Part shown: piece after piece, positions 25,791 through 34,036 of the stretch | Layout of the letters: every line of letters begins with the position of its first letter | Numbering within the stretch: the stretch's first letter is position 1 | Assembly (NCBI GenBank): GCA_934190785.1 | Contig: CAKPTA010000003.1 | Location: 108,754-172,753 of the forward strand | DNA length: 64,000 nt | Origin: an uncultured Bacilli bacterium | GTDB lineage: Bacteria > Bacillota_I > Bacilli_A > RF39 > UBA660 | Direction of reading: 5' to 3' | The notes under the pieces: model-generated | Seen by the model: only the letters and a program-made list of their open reading frames with translations | What the model was told of the DNA's origin: nothing | Database searches by the model: none | Translations under genes and position numbers: made by a program

Positions 25791-26044
25791 TTTTTATATT
25801 TCTGCTTAAAGAAGATAATAAGTTCTTCAATTTTATTCATTGTTTCTTCTCTAAGATATGGCTTTGCTTCCATTAGAATTGGATTATGATCCATAAATAT
25901 TAATTCTTCCCATGATGATTTAATATATTTATAGATTATCTTTTCTTCCTCTTCTGTTAATGCAATGCCATTTTTTTTAGCAAATTCATATATATCTTTT
26001 GCTTCAATTTTATCAATTTGTTTTTTTATAAGTCCTCTAATCAT
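25781..26044 (-). CDS. DUF2624 family protein (YqfT-like)
   Basis: The 87-residue helical protein begins with LIKKQIDKIEAKDIYEFAKK and NGIALTEEEEKIIYKYIK, matching the pattern of Bacillus YqfT (INxxLNxxTxxEL... YxVxLTxxQA). It is convergent with nfo and overlaps it by ten bases, while in Bacillus yqfT is also next to nfo. The function is unknown. Confidence 0.65.
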   Translation of the reverse strand: MIRGLIKKQIDKIEAKDIYEFAKKNGIALTEEEEKIIYKYIKSSWEELIFMDHNPILMEAKPYLREETMNKIEELIIFFKQKYKNYL

Positions 26045-26123
26045 TGGTCACCTCTATTTTACTATATGTTTAAATTTTAGAATAATGAAGATAATATATA
26101 ATAAAATATATAGAGGTGAGAAT

Positions 26124-26750
26124 ATGTATCAAGAGCGCGCACTAACTTATGATTATAATGCATTAGAACCATTTATAAGTCCTCGTACTTTAGCAATACA
26201 TTATAATAATCATTATAAAGGTTATCTTGAAAAATTAAATAAATATTTAAAAGATGCGAATTATGATTTTAAATATTCTAAAGAGGAACTTGTAAACAAT
26301 ATTGATGAGTTTCCAATAGATGTGAGAGATGAAATTTTATATAATTTAGGTGGAGTATTAAATCATGAACTTTATTTTAGTATAATTGGTCCTAAAAGAA
26401 ATACACGTCCTAGTGCTGAACTTTTAGAGGCTCTAAAAAAAAGTTTTGGAAGCTTTGATGGCTTTTTAAAAGAATTTAGTAGAATGGCAAAATTGACTGT
26501 TGGCTCAGGTTATACATCACTTGTATTAAAACCTGATAATAGTCTAGAAATTATAAATACATCTAATCAAGATGTTCCATATGTTTATGGACTTATTCCT
26601 ATTTTAAATATTGATTTATGGGAACATGCTTATTATTTAGATTACCAAAGTAATCGCAATCTATATATTGATAATTTTTTCAATTTAATTGATTATGAAA
26701 ATGTATCAAAAATATATGAAGAAAATATTTCAAAAAAGAAAAATAAATAA
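26124..26750 (+). CDS. sodA: Iron/manganese superoxide dismutase
   Basis: The enzyme removes superoxide. Metal ligands are in TLAIHYNNHYKGYLEKLN, GGVLNHELYF and NIDLWEHAYYLDYQ, where Asp and His of DxWEH complete the set. The start at 26124 follows AGAGGTGAG; earlier in-frame codons belong to the overlapping minus-strand gene region. The last 18 codons overlap a PBP gene, matching the sodA-pbpA neighbourhood of Bacillus. The length of 208 residues is normal. Metal preference cannot be read off. Confidence 0.93.
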   Translation: MYQERALTYDYNALEPFISPRTLAIHYNNHYKGYLEKLNKYLKDANYDFKYSKEELVNNIDEFPIDVRDEILYNLGGVLNHELYFSIIGPKRNTRPSAELLEALKKSFGSFDGFLKEFSRMAKLTVGSGYTSLVLKPDNSLEIINTSNQDVPYVYGLIPILNIDLWEHAYYLDYQSNRNLYIDNFFNLIDYENVSKIYEENISKKKNK

Positions 26751-28794
26751 ACCTTATTTTTATAAAAAATATACTGATATCAATAAAGTTATTGAAAAAA
26801 GATACAATGTATTAATTGGAGTAATTACTGTTATAATAAGCGTACTTTTCATAAATTTATTTTATGTTCAAATTATAAAAAACAAAGAATACAAGGAAAA
26901 ACTAGTTAAATCAACGGAAACAATCGTTAGTGGTAGTACAGCTCCTAGAGGAAGAATTTATGATAGGAATCATAAATTAATTGTAGATAATGAAACCAAT
27001 AAAGTTATTGTCTATAAAAAGAAGAATAATATAAAATCACTTGAAGAAGTAGCTTTAGCTTATAAGGTAGCTTTACTAATTGATATTGATTTATCAAAAT
27101 TAACAGATAATATGCTAAGAGATTTTTATGTAGCAAGTAATCCAGAGCTTGCACGTGAGAGTATAGAAAAAGAAGAATGGAAAAAGTTAGAAGAGAGAAA
27201 ACTTACTTTAGCCGATATAGAAGCCTTAAAGAAGAAAAGAGTAAATGATGAAGTATTAAATAACTATAGTGATGTTGATAGAAAAGCTGCTTATATTTAT
27301 TATCTTATGAATAAGGGATATTCTTACACAGAAAAAATAATTAAAAATGAAGATGTAACTGATACTGAATTTGCTAATATAGCAAGTAATATGGATGAAT
27401 TAAGTGGCTTTGATGTTAGACTTGATTGGAATAGAACATATCCATATGGAAATACCTTCAAAACTATTCTTGGAAATATTTCTACAAATAAAACTGGTAT
27501 TCCAGCGGAACTAAAGGATTATTACTTAAAAAAAGGTTATAATCTTGATGATAGAGTTGGGATAAGTTATTTAGAATATATGTATGATGATTATCTAAAA
27601 GGGACTAAAGATGTATATAAAATATCTAATAATGGTTCTAAAACTCTTATTACAGAAGGAAAAAGAGGAAATGACATTGTTTTAACAATTGATATTGAAT
27701 TACAACAAACGGTTGAAAAAATTTTAGAAGAAGAATTAATTAAAGCTAAAAGTGAAGCCAATACTGAATATTATAATCGTTCTTTTGTAATTATTACAAA
27801 TCCTAAAACTGGTGAAGTTTTAGCTATGGCTGGTAAGCAAATCATAAATACTCAAAATGGTTATGAATTTCTTGATTATACACCTGGTATTATTACAGCT
27901 CCAGTAGTAGTAGGGTCAGCTATAAAGGGCGCATCACATATTGTAGGTTATAATACAGGAGCACTTTCAATTGGAGAAAAAAGATATGATAATTGTGTTA
28001 AACTTAAAGGAGCACCAGAAAAATGTTCTTGGAAATATTTAGGCCTATTAGATGATATAACTGCTTTAAAACAATCTTCTAATACATATCAGTTTTATAC
28101 TGCTCTAAAAGTTGCTTCTGTAAATTATAGTTATAATATGCCATTTAAAGCGAGTGAAGATACTTTTAATATATATAGAGACACTTTTAAACAATTTGGA
28201 CTTGGTGTTAAGACTGAGATTGATTTACCAAATGAAATAGCAGGTTACCAAGGAACAAAAACAGATGGTGGCTTGCTTCTTGATTTTGCTATTGGTCAGT
28301 ATGATAATTATACACCAATGCAGTTATCTCAATATATATCTACTATAGCAAATGGCGGATATAGAATAAAACCATATCTATTAAAAGAAGTATATTCATC
28401 AAGTGATGCTAAATTTACTAATAAAATATATGAAAATAAAGTAACTATTTTAAATCAAGTTAATACTAAAAGTGAATATTTAGATCGTGTTAAATTAGGA
28501 TTTATTGAAGTTTTAAAAAGTGGTGGAACAGGAAGTGGTTATATAAATAAAAGTTACAAACCGGCAGGTAAAACAGGTACAAGTCAAAGTTTTATAGATA
28601 CTGATTCCGATGGCATAATTGATACACCAACCGTTTCAAATACATTTGTCGGTTATGCTCCATATGATGACGCTAAAGTAACATTTACAGTTGTATCACC
28701 AGATACATATAATTACAGAAGTGATTATCAGACTTATGTTAATATGAGAATTAGCAAAAGAGTTAGTGATAAATATTTTGAATTATATCCATAA
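26695..28794 (+). CDS. Class B penicillin-binding protein (PBP2/PbpA-like transpeptidase)
   Basis: A short cytoplasmic tail and a single membrane anchor (VLIGVITVIISVLFINLFYV) precede the dimerisation domain and the transpeptidase domain. The catalytic motifs are SAIK (near residue 408 for SxxK), SSN and KTG in AGKTGTSQSF, all intact. The PRGRIYDRN motif near the N-terminus is typical of class B PBPs. It follows sodA as pbpA does in Bacillus, suggesting a role in cell elongation. The exact start is uncertain: TTG 26689, ATG 26695, 26701 and 26716 are possible and none has a good Shine-Dalgarno site, so coupling to sodA translation is likely. Confidence 0.9.
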   Translation: MKMYQKYMKKIFQKRKINKPYFYKKYTDINKVIEKRYNVLIGVITVIISVLFINLFYVQIIKNKEYKEKLVKSTETIVSGSTAPRGRIYDRNHKLIVDNETNKVIVYKKKNNIKSLEEVALAYKVALLIDIDLSKLTDNMLRDFYVASNPELARESIEKEEWKKLEERKLTLADIEALKKKRVNDEVLNNYSDVDRKAAYIYYLMNKGYSYTEKIIKNEDVTDTEFANIASNMDELSGFDVRLDWNRTYPYGNTFKTILGNISTNKTGIPAELKDYYLKKGYNLDDRVGISYLEYMYDDYLKGTKDVYKISNNGSKTLITEGKRGNDIVLTIDIELQQTVEKILEEELIKAKSEANTEYYNRSFVIITNPKTGEVLAMAGKQIINTQNGYEFLDYTPGIITAPVVVGSAIKGASHIVGYNTGALSIGEKRYDNCVKLKGAPEKCSWKYLGLLDDITALKQSSNTYQFYTALKVASVNYSYNMPFKASEDTFNIYRDTFKQFGLGVKTEIDLPNEIAGYQGTKTDGGLLLDFAIGQYDNYTPMQLSQYISTIANGGYRIKPYLLKEVYSSSDAKFTNKIYENKVTILNQVNTKSEYLDRVKLGFIEVLKSGGTGSGYINKSYKPAGKTGTSQSFIDTDSDGIIDTPTVSNTFVGYAPYDDAKVTFTVVSPDTYNYRSDYQTYVNMRISKRVSDKYFELYP

Positions 28795-28850
28795 TATGAT
28801 ATAATGAAAGCGGTTTTATTATTAAATGTAATAAAAAACGTAAAAATTTG

Positions 28851-28879
28851 TTGAAAAATTGCAAAAACTTTGCTATTAT
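28851..28879 (+). promoter_or_regulatory. Sigma-A promoter of rpmG
   Basis: TTGAAA and TATTAT are separated by 17 bases, 35 bases before the rpmG start. Confidence 0.7.
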
Positions 28880-28913
28880 AGTATAGCAAGTGCACTAAAA
28901 AGGAGGAAGTTTT

Positions 28914-29081
28914 ATGGCAAAAAAAGGTGAAGCAAGAGAAAATTTAACTTTAAAATGTACTGTATGTGGTGAGAAAAACTACCGTACTCCAAAAAACAAA
29001 AGAAATACACCAGAACGTATGGAACTAAGTAAACACTGCCCAAGATGTAGAAAACATACTGCTCATAAAGAGGAAAAATAA
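28914..29081 (+). CDS. rpmG: Ribosomal protein L33
   Basis: A 55-residue zinc-ribbon ribosomal protein: MAKKGEARENLTLKCTVCGE, then NYRTPKNKRNTPERMEL and KHCPRCRKHTAHKE. The CTVC and CPRC pairs form the C+ (zinc-binding) version. AGGAGG precedes the ATG. In most Firmicutes secE and nusG follow; here they do not. Confidence 0.96.
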   Translation: MAKKGEARENLTLKCTVCGEKNYRTPKNKRNTPERMELSKHCPRCRKHTAHKEEK

Positions 29082-29092
29082 TAGGTGAAGAG

Positions 29093-29308
29093 ATGACTAA
29101 TTTAGAATTTAGATTAAATATGTTTTGCGATAATTTATTAAAAAGCATGAAGTTAGTAAGAGAATATCCAAAACATAAAATAATAAAATCTGCGATTAAT
29201 GTTAAAGCTAAACCATTAACGTTTGTTGATGAGAAAAGCATTGTTACAGATGTAGATAGTAAAGGTTATCAAAAAGAAATCAGACATAGAAAAATAGGAA
29301 TGAGATAA
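29093..29308 (+). CDS. Small basic protein of unknown function
   Basis: I do not recognise this 71-residue protein. It starts MTNLEFRLNMFCDNLLKSMK, has no membrane segment and ends in a basic KGYQKEIRHRKIGMR. It begins 11 bases after rpmG with AGGTGAAGAG upstream, in the slot where secE usually lies, but it has no transmembrane helix and is not SecE. Ribosome- or RNA-binding is possible from its charge only. Confidence 0.6.
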   Translation: MTNLEFRLNMFCDNLLKSMKLVREYPKHKIIKSAINVKAKPLTFVDEKSIVTDVDSKGYQKEIRHRKIGMR

Positions 29309-29322
29309 AATTCCTTATTTTT
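29292..29322 (+). terminator. Possible terminator after the small basic gene
   Basis: GGAAT and ATTCC with flanking A and T stretches form a hairpin over the stop codon; the stem is short. Confidence 0.45.
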
Positions 29323-29339
29323 ATAAAAGGAGGGTAATC

Positions 29340-29897
29340 ATGATAGAAGTAAATGATATTAAAACTGGTATGACATTAATAATTGAAGGTGGAATTTATC
29401 AAATTGTTGACTTTTTACATGTAAAACCAGGTAAAGGTTCAGCTTTTATGAAAACTAAATTAAAGAACTTAAGAACTGGTGGTACAATTGAGCGTACATT
29501 CAATACTAATGTAAAATTTGAAAAAGCTAATATCGAAAAGAGTAATGTTCAATATTTATATAATACAGGTGATACTTATAATTTTATGAATATGGAAACA
29601 TATGAACAATTAGAATTAAGTGCTGATCAATTAGGAAATGACAAAAACTTCTTAATTGAAAATATGAATGTATTAGTAAGTTTCTTCCAAGGAGAACTAC
29701 TAGGAGTTATTTTACCAGATAAAATCGAAATGACTGTTACAGAAACAGAACCTGCAGTAAAAGGAAATACTACAAATAATGCTACTAAAGATGCAACTGT
29801 AGAAACTGGTTTAAAAGTTAGAGTTCCATTATTTATTGAACAAGGTGAAAAAATTATTGTTTCAACAGCAGATGGAAAATATGTATCAAGAGCGTAA
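29340..29897 (+). CDS. efp: Elongation factor P
   Basis: EF-P rescues ribosomes stalled at polyproline. The loop HVKPGKGSAF carries the lysine that is modified in many bacteria. Other motifs are TGMTLIIEGGIYQIVDF, LKNLRTGGTIERTF and the OB domain ending PLFIEQGEKIIVSTADGKYV. At 185 residues it is complete. AGGAGGG lies upstream, and the terminator overlaps the stop codon. Confidence 0.97.
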   Translation: MIEVNDIKTGMTLIIEGGIYQIVDFLHVKPGKGSAFMKTKLKNLRTGGTIERTFNTNVKFEKANIEKSNVQYLYNTGDTYNFMNMETYEQLELSADQLGNDKNFLIENMNVLVSFFQGELLGVILPDKIEMTVTETEPAVKGNTTNNATKDATVETGLKVRVPLFIEQGEKIIVSTADGKYVSRA

Positions 29898-29910
29898 GCT
29901 CTTTTTCTTT
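29888..29910 (+). terminator. Terminator of efp
   Basis: AAGAGC and GCTCTT close a GTAA tetraloop; a T-rich tract follows. Confidence 0.8.
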
Positions 29911-30072
29911 TATGCATTAAATATGTAAAGTCATAAAATATTGAATTTTTTTGTGATATAATTATTAAAGAGGAGAATTTACAACTTAAAAAAATTAGAT
30001 GATATTATAACTTATATGAATATAAAAATATTGTATGTTATAAGTAATATAAAATAAAGCGAGGTGACTAAT

Positions 30073-30816
30073 ATGAATAAAGTAGCGCTAATAACAGGTG
30101 CAGCTAGAGGTATTGGAAGTGAGACTGCAAAAGTGTTTGCAAGTCATAATTATGACGTTGTTATAGCTTATCATAAAGAAGAAGCGTTAGCTCTTAAAGT
30201 AAAGGAAGAAATTATAAATAAATATAATGTTGATGCTTTTGCTATAGCTGTTGATATTAAAGATGAAGAATCTGTTAAAAATATGACTAAGCAGGTTATA
30301 GAAAAATTTGGACATGTTGATGTTTTAGTTAATAATGCAGGAATTGCTATTGATACATTATACCAAGATAAAACAGTTTTAAATTTTCGAAAAGTTTTGG
30401 ATACAAATTTAATTGGTACTTTTTTAGTCAGCAAATATATTGGCGATTTTATGTATGAGAATAAATCTGGTTCAATCATTAATGTAGCATCAACAAATGC
30501 TTTTCATCAATATTTTCCTATGGGACTAGATTATGATGCTAGTAAAGCTGGTGTAATTTCTTTAACTCATAATCTTGCTATTCAATATGCCCCACATATT
30601 AGAGTTAATGCTGTAGCTCCAGGTTGGGTAGCAACAGAACACGAAATGGAAGATTTAGATGATGAATATATCAAAAGTGAAGAAGCCAATATTTTTATTC
30701 ATAGATTTGCGCAACCAATAGAAGTTGCAAAAGTAATTTACTTTTTAGCAAGTGAAGATGCAAGTTATATTAATAATGAAACAATTTGTATAGATGGAGG
30801 AACAAGACATGCTTAA
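30073..30816 (+). CDS. Short-chain dehydrogenase/reductase (FabG/YmfI-like)
   Basis: The NAD(P)-binding start is VALITGAARGIGSETAKVFA with the TGxxxGIG loop. VNNAG and the catalytic residues follow: Ser in IINVASTNAF, and Tyr and Lys in DYDASKAGVISL. The end GGTRHA with DGG is typical of FabG-like enzymes. With a YnbB-type PLP protein directly downstream (8-base overlap), the two are probably translationally coupled. The start at 30073 follows GAGGTGA. Whether it serves fatty acid synthesis is not shown; no fab gene is near. The 175 bases upstream hold a long AT-rich leader with only weak pairing and no reading frame. Confidence 0.85.
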   Translation: MNKVALITGAARGIGSETAKVFASHNYDVVIAYHKEEALALKVKEEIINKYNVDAFAIAVDIKDEESVKNMTKQVIEKFGHVDVLVNNAGIAIDTLYQDKTVLNFRKVLDTNLIGTFLVSKYIGDFMYENKSGSIINVASTNAFHQYFPMGLDYDASKAGVISLTHNLAIQYAPHIRVNAVAPGWVATEHEMEDLDDEYIKSEEANIFIHRFAQPIEVAKVIYFLASEDASYINNETICIDGGTRHA

Positions 30817-32041
30817 TATTGAAGAATTAATAAAAAAAAGTGAACAAGAAGTTTCTGATATTTTTAAAGATATAGATGAAGTAGCATTTTTTTATAGTAA
30901 AAAAGTTTTGGATGCTTTTAGAATGTATCATGTATCAGAATCTCACTTTTCACAGACAACAGGATATGGGTATAATGATGCAGGAAGAGAAGTTATTGAA
31001 AAAATCTTTGCAAATGTTTTAGGAGGAGAAGATGCTCTTGTAAGAAGTCAATTTATTTCAGGGAGTCATGCTCTTACTGTTGCTTTATTTGCGTTTCTTC
31101 GCCCAGGTGATACTATGCTTTCCATTTCTGGAAAACCATATGATACTTTAGATGAAGTAATTGGGATAACAAATAACAATAGTTCACTAAAATCATATAA
31201 TATTGATTATAAACAAATTGATTTAATTGATAATGATTTTGATTATTCTAAAATAGAAGAAGTATTAAAAACACAAAAAATTAAATTAATAGAAATTCAA
31301 AGATCTAAGGGGTATTCAACAAGAAAATCTATAACGATTGATGCTCTAGAAAAAGTAATAAAGTTTATAAGAAATATTGATAAAGAAGTTATTATTATGA
31401 TTGACAATTGTTATTGTGAATTTGTTGAAAAAAAGTCTCCATTAGAAGTTGGTGCTGATGTAATTGTAGGTTCATTAATTAAAAATTTAGGTGGTGGAAT
31501 AGCGCCTAATGGAGCTTATATTGCTGGTAAGACTGAGTTAGTTAATCTTGCTGCTGAAAGATTAACTGTTCCTGGAGAAGGTAGAGAAGTAGGACCAACG
31601 CTTGGTATCAATAAACAAATATTACAGGGATTATATATGGCACCAAGTGCTGTTGCAAGTAGTTTAAAAACAGCTGTTTTAACAAGCAAATGCTTAGAAA
31701 ATATGGGCTTTTTAGTTGAACCAAAATATAATGATGTAAGAGCTGATATTGTTCAGAATATAATCTTTAATGATCCTGATAAACTTATTTTATTTACCCA
31801 AGGAATTCAAGCGGCTTCCGCAATTGATTCTTTTGCAACACCACTTCCTTGGGATATGCCTGGATATAAAGATAAAGTTATAATGGCATCAGGTAGCTTT
31901 ACTCAAGGTTCATCAATTGAAATATCTTGTGATGGACCAATCAGACCACCTTATATAGCTTATATGCAAGGTAGTTTAACTTATGAGTATGGTAAATTAG
32001 CGCTTGTAAGTGCTCTAAAAAATATAGTTGGTGAACTATGA
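30809..32041 (+). CDS. ynbB: YnbB/methionine gamma-lyase-like PLP-dependent protein
   Basis: This PLP fold-type I protein was once annotated as an aluminium-resistance protein. Seen are TTGYGYNDAGREVIEKIFA, SGSHALTVALFAFLRPGD, SGKPYDTLDEVIG and the lysine region VGSLIKNLGGGIAPNGAYIAG. The start at 30809 follows GGAGG inside the end of the SDR gene. The physiological substrate is unknown; Bacillus YnbB lies near glnRA. Confidence 0.9.
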   Translation: MLNIEELIKKSEQEVSDIFKDIDEVAFFYSKKVLDAFRMYHVSESHFSQTTGYGYNDAGREVIEKIFANVLGGEDALVRSQFISGSHALTVALFAFLRPGDTMLSISGKPYDTLDEVIGITNNNSSLKSYNIDYKQIDLIDNDFDYSKIEEVLKTQKIKLIEIQRSKGYSTRKSITIDALEKVIKFIRNIDKEVIIMIDNCYCEFVEKKSPLEVGADVIVGSLIKNLGGGIAPNGAYIAGKTELVNLAAERLTVPGEGREVGPTLGINKQILQGLYMAPSAVASSLKTAVLTSKCLENMGFLVEPKYNDVRADIVQNIIFNDPDKLILFTQGIQAASAIDSFATPLPWDMPGYKDKVIMASGSFTQGSSIEISCDGPIRPPYIAYMQGSLTYEYGKLALVSALKNIVGEL

Positions 32042-32448
32042 TTGAGTTAGAAAAATATAAAAAAATAAGCTCTATTGGAAAACAAATTGGATACTTATTT
32101 GATAGCTCATGTGATAATTACAAAATAAAAAGTTCAGTGACATATGCTTCTAAAAATTATTTTGTAACAAGTGATGGCATTTCATTAAGAAAAAAACTAG
32201 GAGAAGAAATCTTGGATTCAGGTTTAGTTCAGAAAATTTATCAAATTATTCAAAATATGCCTCCTCTTAATGAAGAAGAAAGAAAAATATATGAAAATAA
32301 CATTTATATACCAGATGATGATGAATTTATTGCAAACTCAAATAGATATAATCAAAGTGAGTTAGCAGAATTATATTTTGTTCCTAAAAATATCATATGG
32401 TCTAAAATAGCAGAAATAAATATATATGTTAAACAATTAAATAGTTAA
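32038..32448 (+). CDS. Unknown protein coupled to ynbB, possible ImmA/IrrE remnant
   Basis: I do not recognise this 136-residue protein. Its ATG overlaps the ynbB stop by four bases (ATGA), so translation is coupled. The C-terminal half reads DDDEFIANSNRYNQSELAEL and FVPKNIIWSKIAEI, reminiscent of the late part of ImmA/IrrE peptidases (AN-FA, then LA--F-V). No HExxH zinc motif is present, so if related it is not an active peptidase. Confidence 0.5.
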   Translation: MIELEKYKKISSIGKQIGYLFDSSCDNYKIKSSVTYASKNYFVTSDGISLRKKLGEEILDSGLVQKIYQIIQNMPPLNEEERKIYENNIYIPDDDEFIANSNRYNQSELAELYFVPKNIIWSKIAEINIYVKQLNS

Positions 32449-32473
32449 ATGATAAGAAATTATAAATATTTGC

Positions 32474-32502
32474 TTGACAAATGAATAAATTATAAGTATA
32501 AT
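32474..32502 (+). promoter_or_regulatory. Sigma-A promoter of the infC operon
   Basis: TTGACA and TATAAT are separated by exactly 17 bases; transcription would start near 32510. Confidence 0.85.
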
Positions 32503-32509
32503 CATAGAG

Positions 32510-32635
32510 AAATGAAAAAAAGGAAAGCAGAAGATCCACTTCTCACCTGATAGTTATAGCTATGGGTATATGCCAATGTTTATAATTTTATAAATCAAAT
32601 GGTCTAGAGTGGGTACTTTTGTATCTACTTTTTTT
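32510..32635 (+). promoter_or_regulatory. IF3-operon leader (L20-leader type) with attenuator
   Basis: About 125 bases lie between the promoter and infC. They contain CACTTCTCACCTGATA, a CACCT-type segment common in infC leaders, and end in a perfect hairpin. AGTGGGTAC and GTATCTACT close a TTTT loop (32608-32629, with G-T pairs), followed by seven T. In Bacillus such leaders bind L20, which promotes premature termination. The binding site is not proven here. Confidence 0.75.
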
Positions 32636-32650
32636 ATGGAGGTGTCAAGT

Positions 32651-33178
32651 ATCGCAAAGGAAAAAGAGATGTACATTAATGAACAAATACGTGCTCGTGA
32701 AGTAATGGTTATTGGTCCAAATGGAGAAAAATTAGGTATTAAACCAATAAAAGATGCACTTACGTTAGCTGGTTATGCTGGGTTTGATCTTGTTTTAATA
32801 AGTCCAAACGCTAATCCACAAGTTTGTAAAATTATGGATTATAATAAATATAAATATGAAAACAAGAAGAAACAAAAAGAAAACCAAAAGAAACAACGTG
32901 AAACAAATTTAGAGGTAAAAGAATATCGTTTATCTGTTACGATTGATGTTCATGACTTTGATACACGTGTTCGTAATTCATCAAAGTATTTAGAAAAAGG
33001 TCATAAAGTAAAAGTATCTATTCGTTTTAAAGGTAGAGAAATGGCTCATCCAGAACTTGGACGTGATGTTCTTATTCGTTTTGCAGATGCAATTAATAGT
33101 GTAGCTGAAATAGAACAACAGCCTAAGTTAGAGGGAAGATTTATGACAATGATGCTAATGCCAAAAAAAGAGAATTAG
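32651..33178 (+). CDS. infC: Translation initiation factor IF-3, probable AUC start
   Basis: IF3 controls start-codon selection. The core YINEQIRAREVMVIGPNGEKLGI and the later GRDVLIRF and VEQQPKLEGRFM-like end are normal. I start it at the ATC at 32651 (giving MAKEKEMYINEQ), because GGAGG lies eight bases upstream at 32638-32642. The in-frame ATG at 32636 overlaps that site and lies at the end of the attenuator. A rare start (AUU or AUC) is the known autoregulatory device of infC: IF3 itself rejects such codons. The next ATG is six codons downstream. Confidence 0.9.
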   Translation: MAKEKEMYINEQIRAREVMVIGPNGEKLGIKPIKDALTLAGYAGFDLVLISPNANPQVCKIMDYNKYKYENKKKQKENQKKQRETNLEVKEYRLSVTIDVHDFDTRVRNSSKYLEKGHKVKVSIRFKGREMAHPELGRDVLIRFADAINSVAEIEQQPKLEGRFMTMMLMPKKEN

Positions 33179-33189
33179 GAGGAATAATT

Positions 33190-33384
33190 ATGCCAAAGAT
33201 GAAAACGCATAAAGGAACTGCAAAAGTTTGCAAAGTTAGACCTGGTGGAACTATTAAAATTGGAACTCCAGGATCAAGACATAACACTGGTAAAAAGAAT
33301 GCTGCTTCAAATAGAAAGAGCAGAAAAGGATCACTATTAAGTGCATCTGATTATAAAAGAGTTAAAGATATTTTAGGAAAATAA
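33190..33384 (+). CDS. rpmI: Ribosomal protein L35
   Basis: A 64-residue basic protein with the family start MPKMKTHKGTAK and the features SRHNTGKKNAASNRKSRKG and SDYKRVKDILG. It is the middle gene of infC-rpmI-rplT; AGGAGGAAT precedes it. Confidence 0.97.
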   Translation: MPKMKTHKGTAKVCKVRPGGTIKIGTPGSRHNTGKKNAASNRKSRKGSLLSASDYKRVKDILGK

Positions 33385-33405
33385 TAGTATTAAGGGAGGA
33401 AAATT

Positions 33406-33960
33406 ATGGCAAGAGTTAAAGGTGGTACGATTCATCGTGCTCGTAGAAAAAAAGTAATGAAACTAGCCAAAGGATATTTTGGAAGTAAACACAGATTATA
33501 TAAAACAGCAAAAGAACAAGTTATGCATTCATTAACATATGCATATAGAGATAGAAGACAAAAGAAAAGAGATTTCAGAAAATTATGGATTACAAGAATT
33601 AATGCTGCATGTCGTGAAAACAACATCAGTTATTCTAAATTCATTAATGGTTTATCTAAAGCAGGTGTAGAAATCAACCGTAAGATGTTATCAGAAATAG
33701 CAATTGAAAACAAGGAAGCATTTACTGAACTTGTACATGTTGCTGAAGCTGGTCTTAGTGGGAAAGCAGTTGCTAAAAAAGAGGTAAAAAAAGAAACTAA
33801 AAAAGTAGAAGCTAAAAAAGTAGAATCTAAAAAAGAAGAAACTGTAAATGCTGATTTATCAAAATTAACAGTTGCTGAACTTAGAGAAATGGCTAAGTCA
33901 AAAGGAATTAGTGGAACTTCTACTATGAAAAAAGCAGAATTATTAGACGCTTTAAAATAA
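33406..33960 (+). CDS. rplT: Ribosomal protein L20 with a C-terminal SAP/Rho_N-like extension
   Basis: Residues 1 to about 118 are normal L20 (MARVKGGTIHRARRKKVMKL, AYRDRRQKKRDFRKLWITRI, GLSKAGVEINRKMLSEIA). L20 usually ends there (117-119 residues). This one continues to 184. First comes a Lys/Glu-rich linker of three similar KKxExKK-type units; then residues about 150-184 read LSKLTVAELREMAKSKGIS and MKKAELLDAL. That is the pattern of Rho N-terminal or SAP helix-extended-loop-helix domains, which bind nucleic acid. L20 is also the repressor of this operon in Bacillus. Confidence 0.95.
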   Translation: MARVKGGTIHRARRKKVMKLAKGYFGSKHRLYKTAKEQVMHSLTYAYRDRRQKKRDFRKLWITRINAACRENNISYSKFINGLSKAGVEINRKMLSEIAIENKEAFTELVHVAEAGLSGKAVAKKEVKKETKKVEAKKVESKKEETVNADLSKLTVAELREMAKSKGISGTSTMKKAELLDALK

Positions 33961-33965
33961 TTGTT

Positions 33966-33996
33966 AAGCAGTGTATATTTTACATTGCTTTTTTTT
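33966..33996 (+). terminator. Terminator of the infC operon
   Basis: AAGCAGTGTA and TACATTGCTT pair (one G-T) over a five-base loop, followed by eight T. Confidence 0.8.
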
Positions 33997-34036
33997 GTGT
34001 TTATTTGTATAATAGATTGAAAATTGAGGTGATTAT

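Noticed and set aside
29093..29308. SecE in the slot after rpmG
   Set aside because: The protein has no membrane helix and lacks the SecE pattern; nusG does not follow.
29898..30072. Small gene or riboswitch in the leader before the SDR gene
   Set aside because: An AGAGGAG occurs but all following starts hit stops within a few codons; pairing is weak and AT-rich, with no riboswitch hallmark.
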